A DNA stretch of 12,499 nucleotides from Clostridium sp. UBA4548 (GTDB lineage Bacteria; Bacillota; Clostridia; Clostridiales; Clostridiaceae), in NCBI RefSeq assembly GCF_002387895.1, contig NZ_DGLI01000022.1, positions 1 through 12,499 of the forward strand, written 5' to 3'. The stretch's first letter is position 1. Each line of letters starts with the position of its first letter. Of this stretch, positions 6,746 to 12,499 are shown piece after piece. Both the position numbers and the translations under genes were made by a program. The notes beneath the pieces are model-generated. The model was not told the DNA's origin and searched no databases. It saw only the letters and a program-made list of their open reading frames with translations.

Positions 6746-7483
6746 TTAATATCTAACCTCTTTTAAACATAGACCCTTTCCTTGTGCAATTGGACCCTTT
6801 TCTGGTCTTTTCTTATTATTTAATACTCTTTCCACATCCTTTATTTTTAGTTCTCCTATTCCAACTTGTAAAAGGTATCCAATAATAATATTTGCCATAT
6901 TCCATAGGAAATCATTTGCATTTGTTTCTATCTCTACTATACCATGATTTTCACGTATATCTATGTAATTAATAGTTTTAACAGTAGACTTTGAGTTGGG
7001 TTTTAATGTTGTGAAGCTTTGAAAATCCTTTGTTCCCACTAAAAACTCTGATGCATTTCTCATTGCTTCTAAATCAAGTTTTTCATCAATATGATAACAA
7101 TATTTTCTATCAAACACACTTCTAAATCTTTTATTATTAATTGTATATGTATAAGTTAAAGATTTTTTATTATATCTAGCATGAAATCTTTCATCTACCT
7201 CTTCAATATCTTTTACCACAATGTCCTCTGGCAAAAATTCATATAAATAATCTAGCATAGCATTTACACTGTATCTACAATTAGTACGAAAATTAGCTAT
7301 ATAGTTTTCTGCATGTACGCCTATTTCAGTTTTTCCACAACCTATTAATTCAATTTTCTCTTCTGCCATTTTTGACAAAACATTTTCTAATTTGCTTTGT
7401 ATGGTTAAGTCATTATCCTTTAGTTTTTGCCACCCTTTATATTTACTTCCATCAAATTCAATTACCATTCTTAAGTTTCTCAT
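6746..7483 (-). CDS. TruA-family tRNA pseudouridine synthase-like protein with altered active site
   Basis: A 245-residue TruA homologue. TruA makes pseudouridine at tRNA positions 38-40. The overall family layout is visible: FDGSKYKGWQ near residues 10-19, GVHA at 55-58, FHARYNKKSLTYTY, GTKDFQSF and FLWNMANIIIGYLLQVG. The catalytic segment, normally GRTDAGVHA, reads GKTEIGVHA, so the nucleophilic Asp is Glu53 and the preceding Arg is Lys. The later Arg in the usual FLhNMVR is Asn. It may be a non-catalytic or altered paralogue, with a normal TruA elsewhere. I chose ATG 7481-7483, which has AGGTGG 5 nt upstream. A longer frame to 7570 overlaps the promoter at 7542-7570 and is unlikely. It lies 69 nt upstream of hgcA on the same strand. 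Confidence 0.85.
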   Translation of the reverse strand: MRNLRMVIEFDGSKYKGWQKLKDNDLTIQSKLENVLSKMAEEKIELIGCGKTEIGVHAENYIANFRTNCRYSVNAMLDYLYEFLPEDIVVKDIEEVDERFHARYNKKSLTYTYTINNKRFRSVFDRKYCYHIDEKLDLEAMRNASEFLVGTKDFQSFTTLKPNSKSTVKTINYIDIRENHGIVEIETNANDFLWNMANIIIGYLLQVGIGELKIKDVERVLNNKKRPEKGPIAQGKGLCLKEVRY

Positions 7484-7541
7484 ATTAACCACCTTTAATT
7501 TATTGTATTCTTTATCACTTAATTTTACCATTAATACTTCA

Positions 7542-7570
7542 ATCATACCTATGCTACCTAAGATAAGCAA
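7542..7570 (-). promoter_or_regulatory. Sigma-A promoter of the truA-like gene (and possibly hgcAB)
   Basis: A -35 box TTGCTT (7565-7570 on the complement), a 17-nt spacer and a -10 box TATGAT (7542-7547). It lies downstream of the hydrogenase operon terminator and upstream of the SD-linked start at 7483. With no clear terminator after the truA-like gene, it could also supply hgcA-hgcB and the methyltransferase. Confidence 0.65.
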
Positions 7571-7600
7571 TAGAAATTATTTTAATCAAATCGGAAAGTT

Positions 7601-7635
7601 AAAAAGACTGCCCACAATATAATTGTGAACAGTCC
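7601..7635 (-). terminator. Rho-independent terminator of the hydrogenase operon
   Basis: A 14-bp stem with G-U wobbles (arms 7605-7618 and 7622-7635, 3-nt loop). On the minus strand it is followed by TTTTT. It lies 24 nt after the last gene of the operon. Confidence 0.85.
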
Positions 7636-7659
7636 TACATACTTAAATAAAAATTCTCA

Positions 7660-7905
7660 CTATAACTTTGCTATTACTTCTGTTTCAAAAAACTTTCTAG
7701 CACTAAGCCCTGAAACACTATGAACTTCACCATCATCTATTTTTACAGATACACCATTAGTACAGTTTCCTAGGCAGAATACTGCCTCAACCTTAACTTT
7801 TTCTGAAAGCTTGTGTTCTTCAATGGCTTGTTGAAAAGTATTTATAACATTGTAAGAGCCTTTAATATGGCAGGATGTTCCCACGCAAATACGTAGAGTT
7901 ACCAC
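7660..7905 (-). CDS. Thioredoxin-like [2Fe-2S] ferredoxin, detached hydrogenase subunit domain
   Basis: An 81-residue protein of the thioredoxin-like [2Fe-2S] fold found in NuoE and at the C-terminus of many HydA subunits. The four ligands are visible as C-V-G-T-S-C at residues 7-12 and C-L-G-N-C at 44-48 (Cx4C and Cx3C). It probably carries electrons between the hydrogenase subunit and the NADH-linked subunits. It starts with GTG at 7903-7905, 5 nt after the hydA stop, and the ribosome site GGGAG lies within the end of hydA, so translation is probably coupled. In several trimeric hydrogenases this domain is fused to HydA; here HydA ends before it and it is a separate gene. It is the last gene of the operon. 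Confidence 0.88.
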   Translation of the reverse strand: MVTLRICVGTSCHIKGSYNVINTFQQAIEEHKLSEKVKVEAVFCLGNCTNGVSVKIDDGEVHSVSGLSARKFFETEVIAKL

Positions 7906-7910
7906 AAAAT

Positions 7911-9599
7911 CTACTCCCTTCCTTTATAGTGTACGTGTAATAAATCATGAACTCTTCCTTTTAATAATCCTGAGTATAAAGAAATCATTACTGGATTTTC
8001 CTCAGAACGTTTTATACTACTCATTCTATCAGCTTCATATAATCCCGCACCACGTTTAGCTTTTCCTTCATTCATTGTAAACGGTTGTCCTGCACCAGAA
8101 ACGCATCCACCAGGACATGCCATAACTTCTACGAAATCATAATGTGCTTCTCCAGCTTTAATTTTTTGTACTAAATCCTCTGCATTTTTAAGTCCACTTA
8201 CCACTGCAATTTTTAATTCACGGCCTTCAACTGTGATACTAGCTTCCTTAAGTCCTTCCATTCCTCTTACACCATTAAATGCAATGCTACGTAATGTAGG
8301 AGTAGATTTATCATCCATTACTCTGCGAATAACTGCCTCTGTAACTCCACCCGTTACTCCGAAGATAACTCCAGCTCCACTGCTAACTCCAAATGGCATA
8401 TCAACAGCTTCTGGTTCAACCTCAGAGAATATTATTCCAGATTCTTTGATCATTTGAATAAGTTCTTGAGTAGTTATTACATAATCAACATAAGGAACAC
8501 CGTCTTCCTTAAATTCATTTCTTTGAGCTTCAAACTTTTTAGCTGTACATGGCATAATTGCTACCACTACAACTTTTTTGCTTGAATGTTTATAGTGCTC
8601 TTTTAAAACAGACGAGAACATTTGCATTGGTGAGCGGCAGGTTGAAATATTAGTTAATAAATCTGGGTGAGTATTTTCTGCATAGCTTACCCAAGCTGGA
8701 CAGCAAGATGTGAATAATGGTAACTTTTCATTTTTCTCAAGTCTTGCTAGGAATTCTCCTGTTTCTTCTAACACTGTAAGATCAGCACCTGTAGATGTGT
8801 CAAATACTGCATTAAAGCCCATTTTCCTAAGTGCTCCAACGATTTTACCCATTACATTTTCTCCATCTTTGCAGCCTAGTTCCTTGCTTATTCCAACTCT
8901 TACTGCTGGAGCAATTTGTACAACTACCTTTGTATCTTTATCACTTAGCTCTTTCCATAATTTTGAAGTGTCATTTTTAATTACAAGAGCACCTGTTGGA
9001 CATACCGCAGCACATTGTCCACAGCCAACACAATTGGATTCTGCTAATGGTTCATCATATGCTGTACTAACAGTCATTTCTGAACCTCTTCCAACGAAAT
9101 CAATAGCTCCAACGTTTTGTACTTCATCGCACATTCTTACACAGTCACCACATAGTATGCACTTACTTTGATCTCTTACTATGCTTACTGAAGATTTGTC
9201 TAATGCTGGTTCTTCAGAAGTATTGTTGAATCTTATTTCTTTAATTCCAAAACGTTGTGCTAGATCTTGAAGCTTACAATAACCATTCTTTTCACAAGTT
9301 GTACAATCTCTACAATGGTGTGAAAGAAGTAGCTCAAGAATCATTTTTCTATATTTTCTTAGTCTTGGAGTGTTTGTATATACTTCCATACCAGCTTTAG
9401 GCGGTGTAGAACAAGCAGCTTCAATTTCTCCCCACTTGTTTTCTACCATACACATACGGCATGCTCCATAAACTGAAAGCTCTGAATAGTAGCAGAAAGT
9501 AGGTAAATCAATCCCTGCTTTTCTTACTAATTCAAGTACATTTTTTTCTCCATTTATCTCAACAGGCATGTTGTCTATAAGCATAAACTGTCCGTTCAT
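7911..9599 (-). CDS. hydA: [FeFe]-hydrogenase catalytic subunit HydA
   Basis: The 562-residue catalytic subunit reduces protons or oxidises H2. In order: a plant-type [2Fe-2S] domain (Cys36, 47, 50, 63); a His-Cys3 [4Fe-4S] site (His95, Cys99, 102, 108); two [4Fe-4S] motifs (Cys147/150/153/157 and Cys190/193/196/200); and the H-cluster domain. The three H-cluster motifs are intact: TSCCPAW (Cys299, the proton-path Cys, and Cys300), MPCTAKKFE (Cys351) and MACPGGCVSGAGQP (Cys495, Cys499). The spacing is close to that of the monomeric clostridial enzyme, but the gene sits with hydB and hydC, so it is probably part of a multisubunit, NAD- and ferredoxin-coupled enzyme. ATG has AGGAGG 9 nt upstream, with 4 nt between it and the hydB stop. 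The C-terminal [2Fe-2S] domain of longer HydA forms is absent and encoded by the next gene. Confidence 0.95.
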   Translation of the reverse strand: MNGQFMLIDNMPVEINGEKNVLELVRKAGIDLPTFCYYSELSVYGACRMCMVENKWGEIEAACSTPPKAGMEVYTNTPRLRKYRKMILELLLSHHCRDCTTCEKNGYCKLQDLAQRFGIKEIRFNNTSEEPALDKSSVSIVRDQSKCILCGDCVRMCDEVQNVGAIDFVGRGSEMTVSTAYDEPLAESNCVGCGQCAAVCPTGALVIKNDTSKLWKELSDKDTKVVVQIAPAVRVGISKELGCKDGENVMGKIVGALRKMGFNAVFDTSTGADLTVLEETGEFLARLEKNEKLPLFTSCCPAWVSYAENTHPDLLTNISTCRSPMQMFSSVLKEHYKHSSKKVVVVAIMPCTAKKFEAQRNEFKEDGVPYVDYVITTQELIQMIKESGIIFSEVEPEAVDMPFGVSSGAGVIFGVTGGVTEAVIRRVMDDKSTPTLRSIAFNGVRGMEGLKEASITVEGRELKIAVVSGLKNAEDLVQKIKAGEAHYDFVEVMACPGGCVSGAGQPFTMNEGKAKRGAGLYEADRMSSIKRSEENPVMISLYSGLLKGRVHDLLHVHYKGRE

Positions 9600-9603
9600 T
9601 CTG

Positions 9604-11478
9604 TTAATCCTCCTTTATAGCTTTGAAAGCACAAGATTCAATACAAGCACCACATTTAATACACTTATCTTTATCTATCACAAATGGTTCTTTAACTTTA
9701 CCTGAAATTGCACCTACAGGACATAGTCTTGAACACTTAGTACATCCTTTACAAGCATCTCTTTCAATGTAAATAGTTTTAAGCTTTTGACAAGTTTTTG
9801 ATGGGCATTTCTTATCCACAATATGAGTTATATACTCCTCACGGAAGTTTTTAATAGTACTTACTACTGGGAATGCAGCTGTTTTTCCAAGTCCACATAG
9901 AGCTGTTGAAGAAATTGTATCTGCAAGTTCTAATAACATATCAATATCCTCTAAAACCCCTTGACCTGCTACAATTCTCTCTAGAATTTCAAGCATTCTC
10001 TTTGTGCCTTCACGACATGGAACACATTTTCCACAAGATTCATTTTGTGTAAAGTTCATAAAGAATCTTGCTACTTCTACCATGCAAGTATGCTCATCCA
10101 TAACAACAAGACCACCTGAACCTATCATAGCCCCAGCTTTTTTAAGAGAATCAAAATCTAGTGGTAAATCTAAATGCTCTTTTGTAAGACATCCACCTGA
10201 TGGACCTCCTATTTGTACAGCCTTAAATTCTGTGCCTCCACGCATTCCTCCACCAATATCAAAAATTATCTCTCTTAATGTTGTACCCATTGGTACTTCA
10301 ATAAGCCCAGTATTTTCAATGTTTCCAGTTAATGCAAAGGCTTTTGTTCCTGGACTCTTTTCTGGCCCAATTCCTCTATACCACTCTGCTCCATTTATAA
10401 TTACTGATGGAACGTTAGCAAAGGTTTCTACATTGTTAAGTACTGTTGGTTTCCCAAATAAACCTTGTTCAACAGTTCTTGGTGGTTTAACCCTTGGCAT
10501 ACCTCTTTTCCCTTCTATAGAAGCTGTAAGAGCACTTCCCTCACCACACACAAAGGCACCAGCACCTCTATTAATCTTTAAATCAAAACTAAAGTTAGTT
10601 CCAAGTATATTTTCTCCAAGTATTCCATATTCTCTTGCTTGCTTAATTGCATTATTAAGTCTGCTAACTGCAAGTGGATACTCAGCACGAACATAAATAT
10701 AACCTTCTTGTGCACCACAAGCTATACCAGCAATCATCATTCCTTCAATTACTCTATGTGGGTCACCTTCCATGATACTTCTATCCATGAAAGCACCTGG
10801 GTCACCTTCATCTCCATTACATACTACATACTTAATCTTTTCTTGTTGACGTTTAACTTGAGACCACTTACGACCTGCTAAGAAGCCGCCACCTCCACGT
10901 CCTCTTAAGTTTGATTCCTCTATTTGTTTAACAATTTCATCTGATTCCATTTCAAACAAAGCTTTTTCAAGCGCCTTATAACCACCTACTGCTAGATACT
11001 CTTCTATAGAAGTAGCATCAATATGTCCACAATGTTCTAAAGCAAGTCTAGTTTGCTTTTTATAGAAAGGAATTTCCTCTTGCTTCCTATGTATTTCTCC
11101 ATCTTTTCTATAAGCAAGTCTTTCAACACACTCATTATTCATTATAGTTTTTTCTATAATCTCTTCACAATCTTCTGGTTTTACTTTTATATATAAATAT
11201 CCCCAAGGTTCAATTCTTACAAGAGGACCCATTTCACAAAATCCGTGACACCCGCTCTTTTTCATTCCTACTGATTCATCATGAGGCTCTTTTTCAAGAC
11301 TTACGTCACATTTTATACCTTTTTCATTCATTATTCTTAAAAATTCATCATATATATCTAAGGCACCACCAGCTACACAACCTGTACCTGCACATATAAG
11401 AATTTTCTTAGTTTGCATTTTTAAACTGTTACTATATAAATTTGAAAGATCAATTAATTCTTGTTTGTTGCGAAGCAT
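9604..11478 (-). CDS. hydB: NADH-binding hydrogenase subunit HydB (NuoF-like)
   Basis: A 624-residue flavoprotein subunit that exchanges electrons with NAD(H). The N-terminal thioredoxin-like [2Fe-2S] domain has Cys29/34 and Cys77/81. The NuoF core carries the NADH site LRGRGGGGF (191-199) and the FMN-site segment CNGDEGDPGAF (220-230). A [4Fe-4S] motif ESCGKCVPC is near residue 480. The C-terminus adds two ferredoxin clusters, CKGCTKCSRLC and CIKCGACIESC. This NuoF plus ferredoxin layout is that of HydB in electron-bifurcating hydrogenases. ATG follows the hydC stop by one base and has AAAGGAGG 7 nt upstream, so translation is coupled. Bifurcation itself is known for the family and is not provable from sequence. 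Confidence 0.94.
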   Translation of the reverse strand: MLRNKQELIDLSNLYSNSLKMQTKKILICAGTGCVAGGALDIYDEFLRIMNEKGIKCDVSLEKEPHDESVGMKKSGCHGFCEMGPLVRIEPWGYLYIKVKPEDCEEIIEKTIMNNECVERLAYRKDGEIHRKQEEIPFYKKQTRLALEHCGHIDATSIEEYLAVGGYKALEKALFEMESDEIVKQIEESNLRGRGGGGFLAGRKWSQVKRQQEKIKYVVCNGDEGDPGAFMDRSIMEGDPHRVIEGMMIAGIACGAQEGYIYVRAEYPLAVSRLNNAIKQAREYGILGENILGTNFSFDLKINRGAGAFVCGEGSALTASIEGKRGMPRVKPPRTVEQGLFGKPTVLNNVETFANVPSVIINGAEWYRGIGPEKSPGTKAFALTGNIENTGLIEVPMGTTLREIIFDIGGGMRGGTEFKAVQIGGPSGGCLTKEHLDLPLDFDSLKKAGAMIGSGGLVVMDEHTCMVEVARFFMNFTQNESCGKCVPCREGTKRMLEILERIVAGQGVLEDIDMLLELADTISSTALCGLGKTAAFPVVSTIKNFREEYITHIVDKKCPSKTCQKLKTIYIERDACKGCTKCSRLCPVGAISGKVKEPFVIDKDKCIKCGACIESCAFKAIKED

Positions 11479-11479
11479 T

Positions 11480-11956
11480 TTATTTTACCTCCTTTAAAGT
11501 TTTTAGAAGTTCTGCAACTTTTTCTGGAGTCATAGCAGGATGAACTTTTTCATTAACTGTTATAACTGGAGCAAGTCCACAAGCACCAAGACAAGAAACC
11601 GTTTCCACAGTAAACATCAAGTCGTCAGTAGTTGTTTTTTCCTCTGAAAGACAAAGCTCTTTTCTTAACTTATCTAATATTGGAATAGACTTTCTTACGT
11701 GACATGCCGTTCCATCACACACTTTTATTACATATTCGCCTCTTGGTTCAAGTGAAAAGTTTTCATAAAAAGTAGCTACGCTATAAATCTTAGCTCTACT
11801 AATATGAAGCTTTTCTGAAAGATATGCGAATACTTCCTTTGGTAAATATCTATATGCTTCTTGAGTATCTTGTAATATTGCAATTATACTGCTTGCTTTA
11901 TAATCATGATCTTCTAATATTCTGTCTAAGGCACTATAATCAAATGTCTTATTCAT
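11480..11956 (-). CDS. hydC: NuoE-like [2Fe-2S] hydrogenase subunit HydC
   Basis: A 158-residue NuoE homologue, a normal length for the family. A helical N-terminal domain is followed by a thioredoxin-like [2Fe-2S] domain whose ligands are Cys80 and Cys85 (CDGTAC) and Cys122 and Cys126 (CLGAC). It passes electrons between HydB and HydA. It is the first gene of the operon: ATG at 11954-11956 with AGGGGGG 6 nt upstream, next to a promoter and a Rex-like site. Confidence 0.93.
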   Translation of the reverse strand: MNKTFDYSALDRILEDHDYKASSIIAILQDTQEAYRYLPKEVFAYLSEKLHISRAKIYSVATFYENFSLEPRGEYVIKVCDGTACHVRKSIPILDKLRKELCLSEEKTTTDDLMFTVETVSCLGACGLAPVITVNEKVHPAMTPEKVAELLKTLKEVK

Positions 11957-11975
11957 TATTTTCCCCCCTGAAATA

Positions 11976-11995
11976 TTGTTAAATTATTATCACAA
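11976..11995. promoter_or_regulatory. Weak Rex-like inverted repeat in the hydC leader
   Basis: TTGTTAA and ATCACAA half-sites face each other across 6 nt, between the promoter and the hydC ribosome site. Rex sites normally have a 4-nt spacer, so this is a weaker candidate than 12029-12046. Confidence 0.3.
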
Positions 11996-11999
11996 ATTT

Positions 12000-12028
12000 A
12001 TATTATAATATACTCCTCAACATTGCAA
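12000..12028 (-). promoter_or_regulatory. Promoter of the hydCBA operon
   Basis: On the minus strand, TTGCAA (12023-12028), a 17-nt spacer and TAATAT (12000-12005). An overlapping TATAAT at 12002-12007 would give 15-nt spacing. The hydC start is 44 nt downstream. Confidence 0.55.
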
Positions 12029-12046
12029 TAGTGAAAATATTCACAA
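12029..12046. promoter_or_regulatory. Rex-like operator next to the hydrogenase promoter
   Basis: On the minus strand the 18-nt site reads TTGTGAA, TATT, TTCACTA. The redox repressor Rex of Gram-positive bacteria binds TTGTGAANNNNTTCACAA, so only one position differs. It abuts the -35 box. Control by the NADH/NAD ratio would suit an NADH-linked hydrogenase; this is inferred. Confidence 0.6.
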
Positions 12047-12185
12047 GTTTACAAAAACAAGTTTATATTTTTACAATTTTATCATTTTTGATTTTTAATT
12101 ATTTTTTTCCTTCAACAACTAAAATCAAATGATTTTTTTATAATTCACTATTCAATCTAAATAAATTATAGAGCCTTCTATGGTT

Positions 12186-12287
12186 TTAAAAATTAATAAT
12201 TATCCCATTTTTACTAGAGTTTATAAATATAAATACACTTTTCATTGTATTTATATTTATAAAATCAGAAATACTATTAGTGAGCAT
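12186..12287 (-). CDS. Possible 33-residue small protein, unknown
   Basis: A short ORF that starts MLTNSISDF and ends in TAA at 12186-12188. Its ATG (12285-12287) has an unusually strong ribosome site, GGAGGTGG at 12295-12302, with 7-nt spacing. The product is rich in Ile, Asn, Phe and Ser and has no recognisable domain. An 18-bp inverted repeat lies within it. It may be a real small gene, a leader, or the remains of a decayed gene whose ribosome site survived. Confidence 0.3.
   Translation of the reverse strand: MLTNSISDFININTMKSVFIFINSSKNGIIINF
12220..12263. repeat. 18-bp perfect inverted repeat
   Basis: Arms 12220-12237 and 12246-12263 are perfectly complementary across an 8-nt spacer CTTTTCAT. 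The stem is almost wholly A-T. There is no T-run after either side. Its role is unknown. Confidence 0.6.
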
Positions 12288-12355
12288 CTATTATCCACCT
12301 CCAAGAATATTGAAATAATTGCAAGTAATCCATCCATACCTTGCTAAAAATTTAA

Positions 12356-12499
12356 CTATTTGTTCATTAATATTTTGAAGGTAATCCTACTAAATTTATC
12401 TCTTGTTTTTATAAACTTATCATGAATTTTTAATGTACTTTTCATTCCCAACACAAATCCACTAAACATTTTTATGGCTAAATTATCGCTAACAAAAAC
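12356..12499 (-). CDS. Possible 3' end of a gene cut by the window edge
   Basis: A frame open from the right edge for 47 codons, ending in TAG at 12356-12358. The product includes MFSGFVLGMKSTL and ends RITFKILMNK. Codons look ordinary for this genome and the composition is that of a basic protein tail. The family is not recognised, and chance is possible at this length. Confidence 0.3.
   Translation of the reverse strand, partial: VFVSDNLAIKMFSGFVLGMKSTLKIHDKFIKTRDKFSRITFKILMNK

Larger units (their letters stand above)
11957..12499. other. Region upstream of the hydrogenase operon
   Basis: A 543-nt AT-rich stretch. It holds the hydrogenase promoter (12000-12028), a Rex-like operator (12029-12046), a second weaker Rex-like repeat (11976-11995), a 7-bp AT-rich hairpin at 12121-12136, an 18-bp hairpin (12220-12263), a 33-codon ORF with a strong SD and a possible gene 3' end at the edge. 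Between 12047 and 12185 I see nothing else I can name. Confidence 0.6.

Noticed and set aside
7484..7570. A 29-residue N-terminal extension of the TruA-like protein
   Set aside because: It overlaps a good promoter (7542-7570), and the ATG at 7481-7483 has a proper SD and starts where TruA proteins start.
8233..10881. Plus-strand ORFs opposite hydA and hydB
   Set aside because: They are antisense shadows of the strongly conserved hydrogenase genes, without ribosome sites or recognisable products.
12121..12136. The short AAAATCA / TGATTTT hairpin as a terminator
   Set aside because: The stem is only 7 bp and nearly all A-T, and no gene ends close by.

Overview
This AT-rich window, with strong Shine-Dalgarno (SD) sites and an electron-bifurcating type [FeFe]-hydrogenase operon, looks like a strictly anaerobic Firmicute, most likely a Clostridium. 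The species cannot be fixed from the sequence alone. All genes but one lie on the minus strand.

Layout from low to high coordinates: a SWIM/SNF2 helicase-like ATPase (48-3302, minus); a 483-nt intergenic region with a promoter and a long palindrome; an uncharacterised lipoprotein (3786-4364, plus); a terminator shared by converging genes; a SAM-dependent methyltransferase (4455-5180, minus); hgcB (5238-5513, minus) and hgcA (5528-6676, minus); a divergent TruA-family protein (6746-7483, minus); then the hydrogenase operon hydC-hydB-hydA plus a small [2Fe-2S] thioredoxin-like gene (11956 down to 7660, minus). The operon has its own terminator at 7601-7635 and a Rex-like operator by its promoter. 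The right end (11957-12499) is mostly non-coding, with a tiny ORF and a possible gene 3' end on the minus strand.

The notable system is hgcA-hgcB, the gene pair for mercury methylation. A conventional reading truncates both: hgcB stops at a TGA, and hgcA appears to begin at an internal ATG with no SD. Read with TGA as selenocysteine, both become full length in frame. HgcB gains exactly the missing family C-terminus, ending in the vicinal Cys-Cys pair, and its TGA falls where the family has an essential cysteine after Gly-Val-Gly. HgcA gains 20 N-terminal residues starting at an ATG with a good SD, with the TGA directly after a Cys codon (Cys-Sec). Each TGA is followed, at 22 and 30 nt, by a hairpin with a tight loop beginning GG, which fits the bacterial SECIS consensus. 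My reading is that this is a selenocysteine-containing HgcA/HgcB pair. Selenolates bind mercury even more tightly than thiolates, so this is chemically suggestive. The alternative is two independent nonsense mutations.

The hydrogenase genes encode a HydABC-type NAD- and ferredoxin-linked enzyme. HgcB is a ferredoxin that must receive low-potential electrons to reduce the HgcA corrinoid, so the two systems could share the cellular ferredoxin pool, but nothing here links them directly.
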